From the NCBI GenBank assembly GCA_005784505.1, contig VCAZ01000074.1, positions 3,169,001 through 3,233,000 of the forward strand: a DNA stretch of 64,000 nt, read 5' to 3'. The notes beneath the pieces were generated by a model. The model searched no databases and was not told the DNA's origin. It was given only the letters and a program-made list of their open reading frames with translations. A program made the position numbers and the translations under genes. Positions within the stretch are counted from its first letter, which is position 1; each line of letters begins with the position of its first letter. Positions 9,963 through 20,400 of the stretch are shown piece by piece. This DNA comes from Bagarius yarrelli (Eukaryota; Chordata; Actinopteri; Siluriformes; Sisoridae).

Positions 9963-11193
9963 GCCTTTTATGCCTTTTTGTTAAATACTTTAGATTTTTT
10001 ATATTATACTTTTAACCCCAAATCTTAAACTTGATGTTTTTTTTTAATTATTTAGAATGCTTCTTATCACAACGAATATTCTACATTGTTTTTATCTCAC
10101 TGATGCAAGTCCAGCAGTAGAAAATCGGTGCCTTGTGCAGACAAGATGGTACCTTTCATTTTAAAATGCAGTGAGAAAGCAATACTTTTTTTCGGAAAGG
10201 TGACTAAATGACTCAGCGGAAATATTCTGACAGCAGTAGTGCAGCACTACATTAATATAAGGCATCATCCGGTTCTTAGGAGCGCAAAACAACGACAACG
10301 ACCCTTTACAGTGACAAGCAAGCGAGCTAGAAGTGCTCTGAAAAAAAAGGAAGGGACTTTGTTGGTTGTGGCTGTTGGGTGTGGTGGCAGTTGTGGTGGT
10401 GGGCAGAGGGGGTAAGCAGGGCAAATCGATAAAGTTAGATTGCTAATGAAACAGTGCTTTAAGATGTTTTTTCTTTGGCTACAGACGGGTCTAAATGAGA
10501 CAACCCACAGTAAAAAAGAAGATAATAAAGAAGAATCATCACAGCTCTCATGTGATAATTAAAAAATAAAAATGAAGAAGGTGACTTCAAATAAGGACCT
10601 GAGAAAAGACGATATATAGATTTTAAACTATTAAAAATGTACTAATTATCTTTCATGATCACTTATAATTGTTGAGTTGTCAGAATAATCTCAAACTTCT
10701 TTCTTGCATGCACAAAAGATCCTTTCCCACTGCCATGAATATGGCAAAGGACCAGAGAAATAATACATCAATTAATGTGGACCAAATTGAGTCTTAATGT
10801 AGACTTTCATAATTACCTAATTATGCATTATGCAAGTACAGTGTGTTTTGAAAAAAAAACTGTAACTTTTGCGTGCTCTATAATGGTGCATTTCAAATAC
10901 AGATCGTATTATAAAGTCTAATTATCCTTTTTACGCTGGAAAGAAAAACATCTCTGAGTCAGGAAATAAATGCAATTTGGGGACTTTTAGGATGAATTAA
11001 TAAATTTTTTGTATTAATGTTAATAACAATAATAACAAAAAACTTTAAAAACACCCTTTTCAACAGACTTTATTATAAAATACCAGGATATTGCAGCAAA
11101 CCACGCACACACATCAACACACTCATTTACATCAATAGAAATTTACCAGTAACCCCAGTTTAGGATAAAACCGAGGACCCTGGAGATATAGGA
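9963..11193. other. Intronic sequence, nothing recognised
   Basis: The minus-strand frame at 10161-10424 is low complexity (T, P, N, S) without domain features. No exon is supported. Confidence 0.5.
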
Positions 11194-11362
11194 TGGGGAA
11201 CTGGTAGCCTAGTGGTTGAGTGTTAATTAGAAGATCAGGGTTTGATTTCCAGCACCACTAACTTACCACCGCTGGGTCCCTGGACAAGGCCCTTAACACC
11301 CTAATTGCTTAGTTGTATAAAAGAGATAAAAGGACATCTGCTAAATGCCAGAAATGAAATCT
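11194..11362 (+). mobile_element. SINE family A, near full length
   Basis: Head ACTGGTAGCCTAGTGGTTGA, B-box-like GGTTTGATTTCC, middle CTGGACAAGGCCCTTAACAC, tail GGACATCTGCTAAATGCCAG. The segment after the A box is shortened. Confidence 0.8.
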
Positions 11363-11774
11363 GCTGGGACGTACAGTATGTGGACTGTCTTTTTTAATTT
11401 GAATCACATTTTTTCTGAATCTGTAAAGCAGTCCTTTGTGATGTAAGAATGTTTGTGGTCCTTAATGAAGATCCATGTATAAGTAAGACCAGCCTTTATG
11501 CTAAAGCATCCTGGTACCTGGTAGCAGAATTCATGAGGCCATTATTCTACACGAGCGCCCTGGACACGTAAACATTAAACAAAACATTGATGATGCGTCG
11601 CTATAACTTTAAAGGGATATGAGCCGTTTTCTCTGAAAGACATTTTCTTTTTCTGTTAAATATGTCATTGCAAGTTTAGTCAAAATTTGTGATTTACCAC
11701 AGTCAATGTTTTCTGCCAAAGAGTCTTGGTTCTGACTCTGTTGATTGGCTTCTGATGTGTAACTCATTTTAACA

Positions 11775-11817
11775 CCTTGTGGCATCAAATAATGGTATAT
11801 TATTAGATGCCACAAGG
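11775..11817. repeat. Near-perfect 19-bp inverted repeat (hairpin)
   Basis: The arms CCTTGTGGCATCAAATAAT (11775-11793) and ATTATTAGATGCCACAAGG (11799-11817) pair at 18 of 19 positions with a five-base loop GGTAT. It could be a DNA cruciform, an RNA hairpin or the tip of a small inverted-repeat element. Confidence 0.8.
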
Positions 11818-11945
11818 GTTAGGGTTAAAAAATTAATTAGTTATTGTTACTAGTTACTTCTCACAAACAGTAACTAAGTTAGTAACTTTTGTATATTAAG
11901 GTATTTTGAATATTTAAAAAATGTAAAAGTGTTTATACAGCAGAG

Positions 11946-12105
11946 TAAGTTAGGGATCAGAGCGCAGGGTCAGCTATGATGCAGCACCCTTGGAGAAAGA
12001 AGGGTTAAGGGTCTTGCTCAAGAACTTAAAAGTGGCAGACTGGCGGCGGTGGGGCTTGAACTCAGGTCTTCCAGGTCTTTAGGTATTGTGTTAAAAGGTG
12101 CTCCA
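11946..12105 (-). mobile_element. Diverged tRNA-derived SINE fragment
   Basis: GGGTTAAGGGTCTTGCTCAAG, AAAGTGGCAGACTGG and the antisense B-box-like GGGGCTTGAACTCAGG follow SINE order on the minus strand. The 5' part differs from family A, so this may be a sister subfamily. Confidence 0.5.
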
Positions 12106-12109
12106 CGCA

Positions 12110-14210
12110 TTCTATTCATCATCATTTAAAGTCCTCCAAACTTTATTGAAAAGTTTACTAAAATGTTATCCGTAATTTCTTCAGAGTTTGATGGTTTAGC
12201 TATAGCCCTAGATTTTCACATAGATAATGCAGAATTCAACACTACGAAAGAAATTAACCATTTTAAACACTTTTCACCTTTTTTCAGCATGTGCATGAAC
12301 CCACATAAAATCTTGGACATACCTTAGATTTACTCATCATTAAGGGTCTCAACATTTCATCCATTGTTATTAATAATGTAGCACTATATGATCTTTACTT
12401 TCCTTGATATATTGATCTGTGCTACCACTGAATCTAGATCAGGTTCTGGTCAGAAAGTGATCCATTACTGAGAACCTTAGTGCAGTATTTATGAAGGCTA
12501 TATCTTTAACGCCAAGCAGATCTGCAAACCCTGTTGATCTTCTCCTAGATTCTCTTGACTCTTGATAATATTGCTCCTGTGAACGTCAGTAAGACGACTG
12601 GCAGGCACAAATCACCTTGGAGAAACTCAGCAGCAGTACAAAGTATAAAAAGCTGAGAGGATGTGGCGGAAGAAGAAACATAAAATTCACTATAGCATCT
12701 AAAAAGACAGCCTTTATGTAAAACTAGGCACAGCCTGACAGTCCTTAAAAGATAAACAGTAACATAAACAACACTCGTGCTCTACTTCCTACTGTTGAGA
12801 GCCTAACAACCCTCCCTCCCAGTAAAATGCTCTCTGACTGCAAATGCAATACATTTGCTTCCTTCTTTACTAAGAAGATCAATAATATTAGAAAAGCAAT
12901 TAACACATTCCTAAATTATAAAAAATGGAGTTAGACAGATTCTACCACCAACTCAATGACAGGTTTCTATGTCTGTTTTTGAACAAATTTATAGCAATAT
13001 TTAAAAAAAAAATACAAAACCTTAAATTGTTAACCTGCTACCTTGACACACTTTCCACATCTTTTTTCCCCCAAAAGTGTGTTTAACTGTCTAAAAGCAG
13101 ACGTCCTAGAAGTAAGAAACGCCTCCTATTTTTTTGGGACATTCTAAAAACTGCAGTTGTTAAACCCTTAAAAACAGTGTAATGTGGAATAATGAAAACA
13201 CCATAATGAGCAACTTAAATTGAGACCAATATCAAATCTTCATTTTATAAGCAAGATAAGATAATCAAATTAAATTTAAATCAACTGAAAAAAAAATCTG
13301 GTTTCCGACCACATCACAGCACAAAGACAGCACTTATTAGGATAATAAATTATATTAGATTAAATTCTGCTTCTGGCAAATTATAGTCCTGTGTTTGACA
13401 CCGCCGATCATGACACACTTCTAGACTATAAAACTGGGTCAGGTTTTCTGGAATTGTCCTCAAATGGTTTAGATCATACTTAGAAGAAAGAGCTTATTAT
13501 GTGAGTATAGGAGACCATAAGTCTAAATGAACATCCATGACATGCGGAGTCCCACAAGGCTCAATTCTCATGCCACTCTTATTCAACCTGTATATGCTCT
13601 TGATAAGTCAAATAATGAGAAAAAACAAATTGTCTTTTACAGCTACTGCAGATGATACCCAGGTTTACCTTTCCTTATTTTCAAATGACTACAGTTTTTC
13701 TGACTCCCTCTGCAAGTGCAATGATAAATTTAACAGTTGGATGTGCCAAAACTTTCTTTAGTTAAACAATGAGAAAACTGAAGTCATTGCATTTGAAAAC
13801 AAAGATAAATTTACCTTGAATCTAGGTGTCAAACAACTAAAAATCAAGTCTGTAATCTTGGTGTAGTTCTGAAGTCAGACCATAATTTTAGTAGTCATGT
13901 CAAAGCAATAATTGAATCTGAAGATACTTGTTCATGCTTTCATCACCAGACTGGACTTTTGTAACACACTCCCGACCGGCCTTTTCAAAAAGACCATTAG
14001 TCAGCTACAGCTCATACAGAACACTGACACCAGGATTCCGACTAAAACCAGAAAATCTGATCAGATCACTCCAGTCCTCAGGTCCTTACACTGGCTCCCA
14101 ATTACATTTAGGATTGCTTTTAAAGTACTGTTACTCGTTTATAAATCACTTAATGGTCTATAGGATCTAAATACATTACAGATATGCTCACTGAATATTT
14201 ACATAATATA
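12110..14210 (+). pseudogene. L2-clade LINE, degenerate endonuclease and reverse transcriptase
   Basis: Translation in drifting frames gives a C-terminal endonuclease segment (HTLDLLIIKGLNIS near 12330), the RT lead-in (SGFRPHHSTKTALIR near 13290), then GVPQGSILMPLLFNLYM (13541 on), the catalytic ATADDTQVYLSL and SWMCQNFL. After a frame change come [12 protein letters not shown] and [20 protein letters not shown] up to [11 protein letters not shown] (about 14160). These are hallmarks of fish L2 elements. Many stops and frameshifts make it dead. A DNA element interrupts the 3' portion at 14211, and the usual C-terminal end after YKSLNGL is mostly deleted. Confidence 0.9.
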
Positions 14211-14687
14211 CAGTGGTGGCTTGACTTACAAGTTTACTTCGTTCCGTGACGAAGCTCGTAAATTTAAATTACTCGTATGTCAAATCAATTCTTCCTATTA
14301 AAATGAATCGAAATGCCATTAATTCATTTCGTGTCCCCAGAAAAACACTGCAGTTTTTTTATGTTTTTAAATAAGAAAAATAAATAACAAATACTGTATT
14401 AAAAAACAATACAATAGGATGTACTGGAATTAACTGGTTTTATTAAGTATAATGTACACTATTTACCTTGGAGATTAGACTTCACTTGCTAAGGCGCATG
14501 TCTGACTAGCTATCGAGTGAGACACGGGATGCTGGGTGAATGTTACGCCGTTCAACTAATGGTTGGGTGTCTAAATTTGGCTCGTAACTCAAATTTTAGC
14601 TGGCAACTCAGTGAAAAATCGCACGAGAGACGACTCGTATCTCGAAAAACTTGTTAGTTGAGACACTCGTTAGTCAAGGTATCACTG
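14211..14687. mobile_element. 477-bp non-autonomous DNA transposon with CAGTG inverted repeats and TA duplication
   Basis: The left end CAGTGGTGGCTTGACTTACA and the reverse complement of the right end CAGTGATACCTTGACTAACG match over about 24 bases. A TA dinucleotide flanks each end (14209-14210 and 14688-14689). TA target duplications with CAGTG ends fit a Tc1/mariner-type MITE. Inside are further copies of the CTCGTA...TCAAATC motif. It sits within the L2 element. Confidence 0.8.
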
Positions 14688-14689
14688 TA

Positions 14690-14795
14690 CATCCTAAATC
14701 ACATCATTAGGATCAAGTCAGTTATATGCTAATTTGTATTTATATAGTTAGGTGCTATATAAATAAATTTGCTTTGCCTTGCCTAACTTTTTATT
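14690..14795 (+). mobile_element. L2 LINE 3' tail, continuation beyond the nested element
   Basis: AGGTGCTATATAAATAAATT followed by TGCTTTGCCTTGCC is the characteristic terminal motif of fish L2-type elements. Same orientation as the RT fossil at 12110-14210. Confidence 0.75.
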
Positions 14796-15683
14796 ATACA
14801 GCTTTGTATACTCATATACTATATTGTAATGTTACGGTGGCGTGTGAAGATGTGAGGTGCTTCATTAGATTAGAATTACTTGAAAGAGAGACTCTTTCTT
14901 CCTGGTCAAAAGATGTGCATTGCCTTTTAAATCAACGATGGAAAAGTAGTCCTTATACTTTCAGTTTGTGAAAGCTATCTTTGAACCCGTTGACTTGCCA
15001 TCGCTCTGACTTCTGTAGTAGTTGTTTTAATGGTCGTTGTTTTAGAGGTCAAACTTACTTAAATGTAGTACATAATTAAGTAGTATAGATTTTGAATAGA
15101 GCCATTGACTGTGCATGCTAGCGTGTGAACACACGCACTACTTTGACTCTGATTGGCAAAGATAAAATTTTACTCTACCAAAGTCAATCATCAACAGTTA
15201 TGTGGTTACCCCCCCCACACACACACACACCAATCATCATTATTTAAGTGGTTATCTTCAAGCCCCTAACACACACACACACGAATCCTCATATGTTATG
15301 TGTCATATGCCATATGTGTCAAGTTCTATGGCTGAAAAAGTCTACCAGAGTAAAAAACAAATCAGTGAGCTCAAACGGTAACTGCATTGGAATAGGGACA
15401 ACAGTGCTTCTATTAATTACTCGTTACTAAAAAAAAGTAATTAACCAATGTTTATCTATAACGCCACTAGTATTTATTAGACATCTATGCCGCATCATCA
15501 ATAAAAAAGTAAACGTGTCTTTATGTAAGTGTCCTTTCCGGCCGTTATACCTGATTCGATTTAGTACATTGACAACATTATGATTCATCTACAAGAGGAC
15601 AATAGGACAAAGACAGAAAATCAGTGCTGTCTGTCCCCACTATTTAACCTTAGCGTGGCTGTATTACACATGCTATTGCTTAA
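14796..15683. other. Intronic sequence with a partial inverted-repeat element and short CA runs
   Basis: At 14985-15110 words such as AAACTTACTTAAATGTAGTA and GATTTTGAATAGAGCC match the right end of the element at 239-681. At 15190-15283 two related segments each carry a (CA)n run (15219-15230, 15271-15282). The rest is not recognised. Confidence 0.5.
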
Positions 15684-15790
15684 GAAGGAGAAGGGGGCTT
15701 AATAGTTGAGCTTAACCATAAAATTGTCTGTTCCAGTCACAGCTGCCACTGTTGGGCTCCTAAGCAAGGCCCCTAAATTTGGCACCCTGT
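15684..15790 (+). mobile_element. SINE family A, decayed fragment
   Basis: GCTGCCACTGTTGGGCTCCT and AAGCAAGGCCCCTAAATTTGG preserve the middle domain. The head is barely visible and the tail is lost. Confidence 0.55.
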
Positions 15791-16380
15791 CCAATGCCAG
15801 CAGTGTCAATGTTCTGTATTTTACACAAAATGTTATGGCCGTAAATTAAAATGCTGTTTTTTCTGGAGTCTCAAATGCGTGTAACACATCGTAGAACTTC
15901 AGGTGCAATAACTGCCGCTTCAGTTTAAATATCTGGTCATATGTAGCTGATATCTGCTATCTGTCTTGAGCAACGCTTATCAGCAATTAAAATGTGTGTG
16001 GATTAGGTCAGAAAGCGAAACATGTAAAATGATGTAAAAGGGGTAAGGAAAAAAAAGAGCAGTCATTCGAACGCTGGAAAATATTCCAATCCACAGTGTA
16101 ACGTTTGATCAGGAAGGCTGACACTTGTTCCCCAGAGGGCTGTGACTCTCAGATTGTGGCAACAGAATGCCACGAGAGGATAACTCGGCGTAATACAGAG
16201 TACTCTTTACTTCCACTCTGTCTCTTTAACAAGTGATTTATTGTTAGTATTAAATCTTTTCTTTGAAATGAGGTGTATATGCTAAAATTCAATTACATCT
16301 AGCGGTGTGTCCCACCATAAATGGTGGTCAATGTCGAACCTTCAATGGTATGAACCACCATCCATTACTGAGTAGTAGTG
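15791..16380. other. Intronic sequence, nothing recognised
   Basis: No exon-like open frame or known repeat is seen. Confidence 0.5.
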
Positions 16381-16535
16381 GAAGGGTGGCTCAGTGGTTA
16401 TGATATTGGTCTGCTAATTAGAAGATCAGGGTTTGAGTCCCAGCACCACTGCTGGGCCCCTAAATAAGGCCCTTAACCCCCCTAGGCTTAGTTGTATAAA
16501 AGAGATAAATGTAAGACGCTCTAGATAAGGACGTA
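16381..16535 (+). mobile_element. SINE family A, first of a head-to-tail pair
   Basis: Head GGGTGGCTCAGTGGTTATGA, B-box-like GGTTTGAGTCCC and tail AGACGCTCTAGATAAGGACG. The segment between B box and CTGGGCCCC is short. Confidence 0.8.
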
Positions 16536-16561
16536 TGGACATATAAGGGTATTTTCACGAC

Positions 16562-16695
16562 CTTAATTAAGGTGTTGGACTGCTAGCTTACAGATTGTGG
16601 TTTTAATTCCCAGCACCACCAAGTTACAACTGTTGGGCCTCTGAGCAAGGCCCCTAACCCCCAATTTCTCATTCGTTCAAATGAGATAAACGTAA
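16562..16695 (+). mobile_element. SINE family A, second of a head-to-tail pair
   Basis: Begins inside the A-box region (AATTAAGGTGTTGGACTGC). The middle domain CTCTGAGCAAGGCCCCTAAC is intact and the tail ends early at GATAAACGTAA. It lies 26 bases after the previous copy. Confidence 0.75.
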
Positions 16696-17350
16696 TCATA
16701 CAATTCTTCTTACAAGAGGATTTGTTGGATGTTCCTTTAAATTCAGACACTGTAGATATAATCAGTACTTGTGTATTCATACTCTTCGTCATGACAAAAG
16801 CAACAACACGTTTTTATCATATTATGTGATAGAACTATCGTCTCCTGCAATTTCCAAACAAAGGAATGTAAAATTTAATGACAATATCGACCCAGCTGAA
16901 AATATGCCCTTAATACCTTCAACAATATGCAATATAAGTAAAGCTCCACCAAAATGCAGACCTATCCATGTTGGTATTTCTTTAGGTACACTTTACTAGG
17001 TACTTCCTCTTTAGCTTCCATGTTAAGCATCTGTGTAACCGACAGTCAAAATGGAGTCTATGCAGCATTTGTCACACACTCCATCATATCACACAATAAA
17101 AATGTGTTACTGTTTGCACAGGTTAACCTTTGAACAGGTTGAATAGTTTTTTGGGGTTTTTTTGACAAACGATTAGCTTTATTTTATTTCTGACGATGAA
17201 TTAATGTGCTGTGTGGGGTTTTTTTTGTGCTTGAATGTCTGCAGTTTTACTTTTGAAAGGGTAACAGGTGTATCACCAAATTTTTAGGTAATTATCGCAA
17301 AGACCGTTCCAAACAGGTGTAAATCGCTATTCGAAGAGCAGACATGTGCC
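16696..17350. other. adgrb3: Intron immediately 3' of the adgrb3 coding exon
   Basis: T-rich sequence without recognised repeats. It contains the first part of the intron that starts at the donor 17358. Confidence 0.6.
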
Positions 17351-17358
17351 ATACTCAC
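17351..17358 (-). other. adgrb3: adgrb3 splice donor, phase 1
   Basis: The minus strand reads GTGAGTAT immediately after ...AAGGAGG, a near-consensus U1 site. It falls just after the conserved KRPSKE motif, where orthologous coding continues with an acidic residue from the next exon. Reading on gives a stop after 11 more residues, as expected of intron sequence. Confidence 0.9.
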
Positions 17359-18112
17359 CCTCCTTGGATGGCCGTTTCACCTCTGCACTCAGATTGCACG
17401 CATGCGGTGTGCGCAGCTGCGCCGTTAGGCATCCTTCGGTTCGTGGATTTAAAGGCAGCACCACATTGCTGAGCATTAAAACCCCCTCAGATTCCCCATC
17501 ACCCAAATGCTGAGGGCAAGTGCATTTGGAGTACACTATTCCACATGACTCCACAGACCCTTTCTCTCCCTTTAAACAATTCTCCAACCACATGCATAAG
17601 ACCTGACATCCAAACTGACTCGGGCTCGCTTTGTTTAAAACCACAAACTCCACCACTGATTTCTCATCGTCCTCCTTTTTCTTCGCAACCAATCCGTTGT
17701 AGTCATAGGGGAACACCCGCCGGATCTGGACAAAATTTTTGTCGTAATGTAAAAACACATAAATATGCTTGGCGTCACACAGGTACACGATGGATTCGTT
17801 GACCTTCAAAAGTTCGTTGATCTTTTCGTGAGAGAAATGGTCGAACTGGTAAACCAAAAGGGAAAACTCTGAGCAACTTATCTCGCGCGTGTACAGTTTC
17901 AGGTAGATGCTGTATTTGGTAGGATCGGGGTTTTCCAGTGTCCATGTGCAGTTTGTAAAGTTCTTCGGGAACATCTCATTCACAGAGTAGGATCCATAAA
18001 TTACTCCCTTAACCAGTGTGGAACACCAGAAATCTTGGCCACTGGTATATCCAAACATAACCAATAGATAGGTGGAAAATATATAAATCAACAAATTACG
18101 AACAGCCTTCAT
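17359..18112 (-). CDS. adgrb3: adgrb3 (BAI3), first coding exon, N-terminal part of adhesion GPCR B3
   Basis: This exon encodes the extracellular N-terminus of brain-specific angiogenesis inhibitor 3, a synaptic adhesion G-protein-coupled receptor whose family binds C1q-like ligands. I recognised it from the start [20 protein letters not shown] and the block [17 protein letters not shown], both highly conserved in vertebrate BAI3. Residues 1 to about 25 form a signal peptide. Residues about 30-160 match the CUB-type domain ([23 protein letters not shown]). Residues about 165-240 are the cysteine-rich linker ([27 protein letters not shown]). Twelve cysteines and four N-glycosylation sequons (N51, N54, N105, N240) are visible. 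The ATG at 18112 fits the known start and has A at -3. Coding ends after 251 codons plus one base at a strong donor (AAGGAGG|GTGAGTAT), so the intron is phase 1. Thrombospondin repeats, GAIN and 7TM exons must lie beyond the left edge. The reading frame continues to 17327 only by intron read-through. Confidence 0.95.
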
Positions 18113-18130
18113 CCTATGTCATTTGGCCTG
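18113..18130 (-). other. adgrb3: adgrb3 splice acceptor, short 5' UTR and two-codon upstream ORF
   Basis: On the minus strand a pyrimidine-rich run (TTCTCTTTCTATTTCAG) ends in an AG at 18128, placing the exon start at 18127, 15 bases before the main ATG. Those 15 bases contain ATG ACA TAG (18122-18114), a two-codon upstream ORF that stops one base before the true start. The upstream ATG has C at -3 (weak), while the main ATG has A at -3. The acceptor implies at least one further non-coding 5' exon at higher coordinates. Confidence 0.75.
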
Positions 18131-18194
18131 AAATAGAAAGAGAAGGTTAAATAAGGTTTCTTTTCAAAAGTATTGAGCATCCAAACACACATAC

Positions 18195-18201
18195 AAATCC
18201 A

Positions 18202-18247
<46 letters not shown>

Positions 18248-18264
18248 TATATATATATATACAC

Positions 18265-18306
<42 letters not shown>
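18195..18306. repeat. Compound (CA)n(TA)n microsatellite beside the adgrb3 acceptor
   Basis: A CA run (about 18202-18247) passes into TATA/ATAC runs up to 18306. On the sense strand it becomes a TA/TG tract ending about 75 bases upstream of the acceptor AG. Short ORFs through it are translations of the repeat. Confidence 0.95.
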
Positions 18307-18309
18307 ATG

Positions 18310-19080
18310 TTTTTTATGTATATGTAGATTTGATATTTTATTATATATATTAGTTAAATACTTTAATTTGACCACAATGGATTGAGATCTGGTGACTAAA
18401 AATCCACAGTTTATGGATAACAAAAATTTATATACTTTTTCAATTTCTAAAAGAAGCCACTCCCATCTGGGCAAAAAAAATCATATTTCAATATCATGGG
18501 AATTAATCAGGAAAGCTTGGTATACAGTAGATTTCCAATAGCCGCTGATCAGTGGTAACATAGTGGCGATCTAACCTATCTAACTAGTTGCCATAGAACT
18601 AGTAAGATAGATCACTAATTAGTATAATGTCTTATCGTTATTATTTTTTTTATATTTGTTATTATATAGCATAAAATAGTGCACAAAAATATTCCTTATT
18701 ATTTAGATAAGAAAAAACACATTTTGGATAAACATTGCCACCTTGTGGTTCCCAATCATTTCAGACTCACTTTTTGGCACATGCACAGCCGAAAAGATTT
18801 AAAAAATGATTATTAGATTAATATTTAAAATTAATCTTATCTATAGGACTTAAACTGTGTAAACTGTATATACGATTTACAAGTGTCTATAGTGTCCTAG
18901 TTTAAGGTCGAATATCATTAAGAAACTGATTATCTGCAATATATAAGGGTGTTGAATAGTTGGGTGGATAAGTCTAAGGATGCAATTCGTATGTCGCATT
19001 ATAACTTCTTAAATACAGCGGGTTTGCTGTGCAAGTACAGACAAGAGTCTTGAGATTTGCTTCATGTAAAATAGAAATTC
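18310..19080. other. adgrb3: Presumed adgrb3 first intron, nothing recognised
   Basis: AT-rich sequence; no alternative leader exon is supported. Confidence 0.45.
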
Positions 19081-19848
19081 ATGGCAAGTCACTGCAGTGG
19101 TGCTGGAGGAAAATCCAACAAGGAGAACCGACAACGGAAAAAGCTACCAGTGATGGAGACTCGTCGTGAATTACTGAACCGCGAGAAAAAGAACCTGCAG
19201 CAGACTTTTCTTTACAATCAAGACGCGTTATTATTGGACAAGAAACTTGGCCGCATTGGATGCATTTTACGCATTACGCACCAAATGCATTGGTACATTA
19301 GTACCAGAGAGATTAAAAGAAGGAAAATGCTCAATAAATTCAATGTCCAGGTTGCATTCATCCTGCAGTCACTGCAGTTATATGCAGTGTACTGTTCTGT
19401 CTGTCGTGTGTGTGTGTTCCTGTTCGTTCATTCACTTCATGTGAACACCATGAGATTCCCCAGAATGGAATATTCGGGTGCTTACGCACGACATTTCAGC
19501 TGTCTCATTGCTTTAGACGACTTGAATGCGGCAGTTATCTTGAGAGTGCAAAGCAGATCAGCTACAGGATTTTTTTTTTTTTTTTTGCATAAAGAAACAT
19601 CAGCTGCTTCAACTCTTTTCATATATATTTTAAGACGCACAGGTTTATGCGCGTTATACAGTCGACGGCACCCAAAAAAAAAAGCCGAATATTGCGCTTG
19701 TAACTTTCCGTCAAATCTCGTCCATCATGGGGAGTCCTGGAAAATTTGGCGTAGTTGGTCTGAATTACCCAAACGCGGAGACGATGACGTGCCAATGCAA
19801 GTCACTTTATCACTATCATACAATTATAACGCCGTTAATTACTTATAA
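19081..19848 (+). other. Long open frame antisense to adgrb3 intron 1, coding status doubtful
   Basis: A 255-codon plus-strand frame starts with a lysine/glutamate-rich stretch (KSNKENRQRKKLPVMETRRE) and then loses any domain character. It includes a phenylalanine run translated from poly-T (19570-19586) and a lysine run from poly-A (19674-19683). No domain, signal peptide or family match is recognised. It lies between the presumed leader exon and the first coding exon, so it is antisense intronic. It could be part of a divergent non-coding RNA or chance. I list it because its length is unusual here. Confidence 0.2.
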
Positions 19849-19854
19849 ATAATA

Positions 19855-19905
19855 ATAATGATGGTAATAATAATAATAATTATCATAATTATAATAATAA
19901 TAATT
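19855..19905. repeat. (AAT)n-type microsatellite next to the presumed leader exon donor
   Basis: Imperfect TAATAA runs occupy this stretch. On the sense strand they immediately follow the candidate donor AAG|GTGAAT. Confidence 0.8.
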
Positions 19906-19911
19906 ATTCAC

Positions 19912-20256
19912 CTTACACTCCAGAAGCTATGGCTATTTTTCCCACATAATTGAAGACATCCTTCAGAAACGACCAAATGCGATGCTGTTTTGCCAATCGA
20001 GATTTTCCATTGCCCACGACACGGAGTCCGGTGCAACAAGATGGATTAGCGGGTAAAAATGCGCTCGGCTCGGACGTCGCTCATCTCCCGCCTTCTATTT
20101 GTCCCCCCACCTAAAACGCAGACCAAAACGCGTGGCGTAATACTAATGGTAGATCCCTCCAAAAAACCCGTAAAGGTATGTCGACTCTCGGTTGCCTCTT
20201 AAGACAGTGGCAGGTTGAAAGAGCGGAATCGTTTCCGGATGGTGCGCACAGTCGCT

Positions 20257-20300
<44 letters not shown>

Positions 20301-20400
20301 GCAATACCACGTCATAGCCGCTGAGATAATGCGCGCGCGAGCTTCTCTCGCGCACCGTCTCTCACCATCTTCACCCACTCATTTTTTTTAAATATAAATG
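19912..20400 (-). promoter_or_regulatory. adgrb3: Probable adgrb3 promoter and non-coding first exon (CpG-rich block)
   Basis: This block stands out from the AT-rich surroundings: it has many CpGs (GCGCGCGCGAGC near 20332, CGGCTCGGACGTCG near 20067), a GA/CT run (20259-20298) and TATA-like sequence at 20391-20400 readable on both strands (TATAAAT on plus, TTTATATTTAA on minus). It lies 1.8-2.3 kb upstream of the first coding exon, and that exon's acceptor requires a leader exon. Possible minus-strand donors are AAG|GTGAAT (exon end 19912) or AGT|GTAAGG (exon end 19917). The placement is inference; transcript data would be needed to set the start site. Confidence 0.45.
20259..20298. repeat. 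(GA)n / (CT)n microsatellite inside the presumed promoter
   Basis: About forty bases of uninterrupted AG dinucleotides lie in the CpG-rich block. On the presumed sense (minus) strand it is a CT tract within the likely 5' leader or core promoter, the kind of GAGA tract common in vertebrate promoters. Confidence 0.9.

Noticed and set aside
1..17350. Further adgrb3 coding exons (thrombospondin repeats) in the left 17 kb
   Set aside because: No WSxWSxCS-type coding segment flanked by splice sites was found on the minus strand; a long intron is typical of this gene.
17327..17358. Extension of the adgrb3 exon to the in-frame stop ([10 protein letters not shown])
   Set aside because: The strong donor at 17358 lies within it, and the extra residues do not resemble BAI3.
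17545..17802. Plus-strand 85-codon open frame within the adgrb3 exon
   Set aside because: It is the antisense shadow of the conserved coding exon and has no family features.
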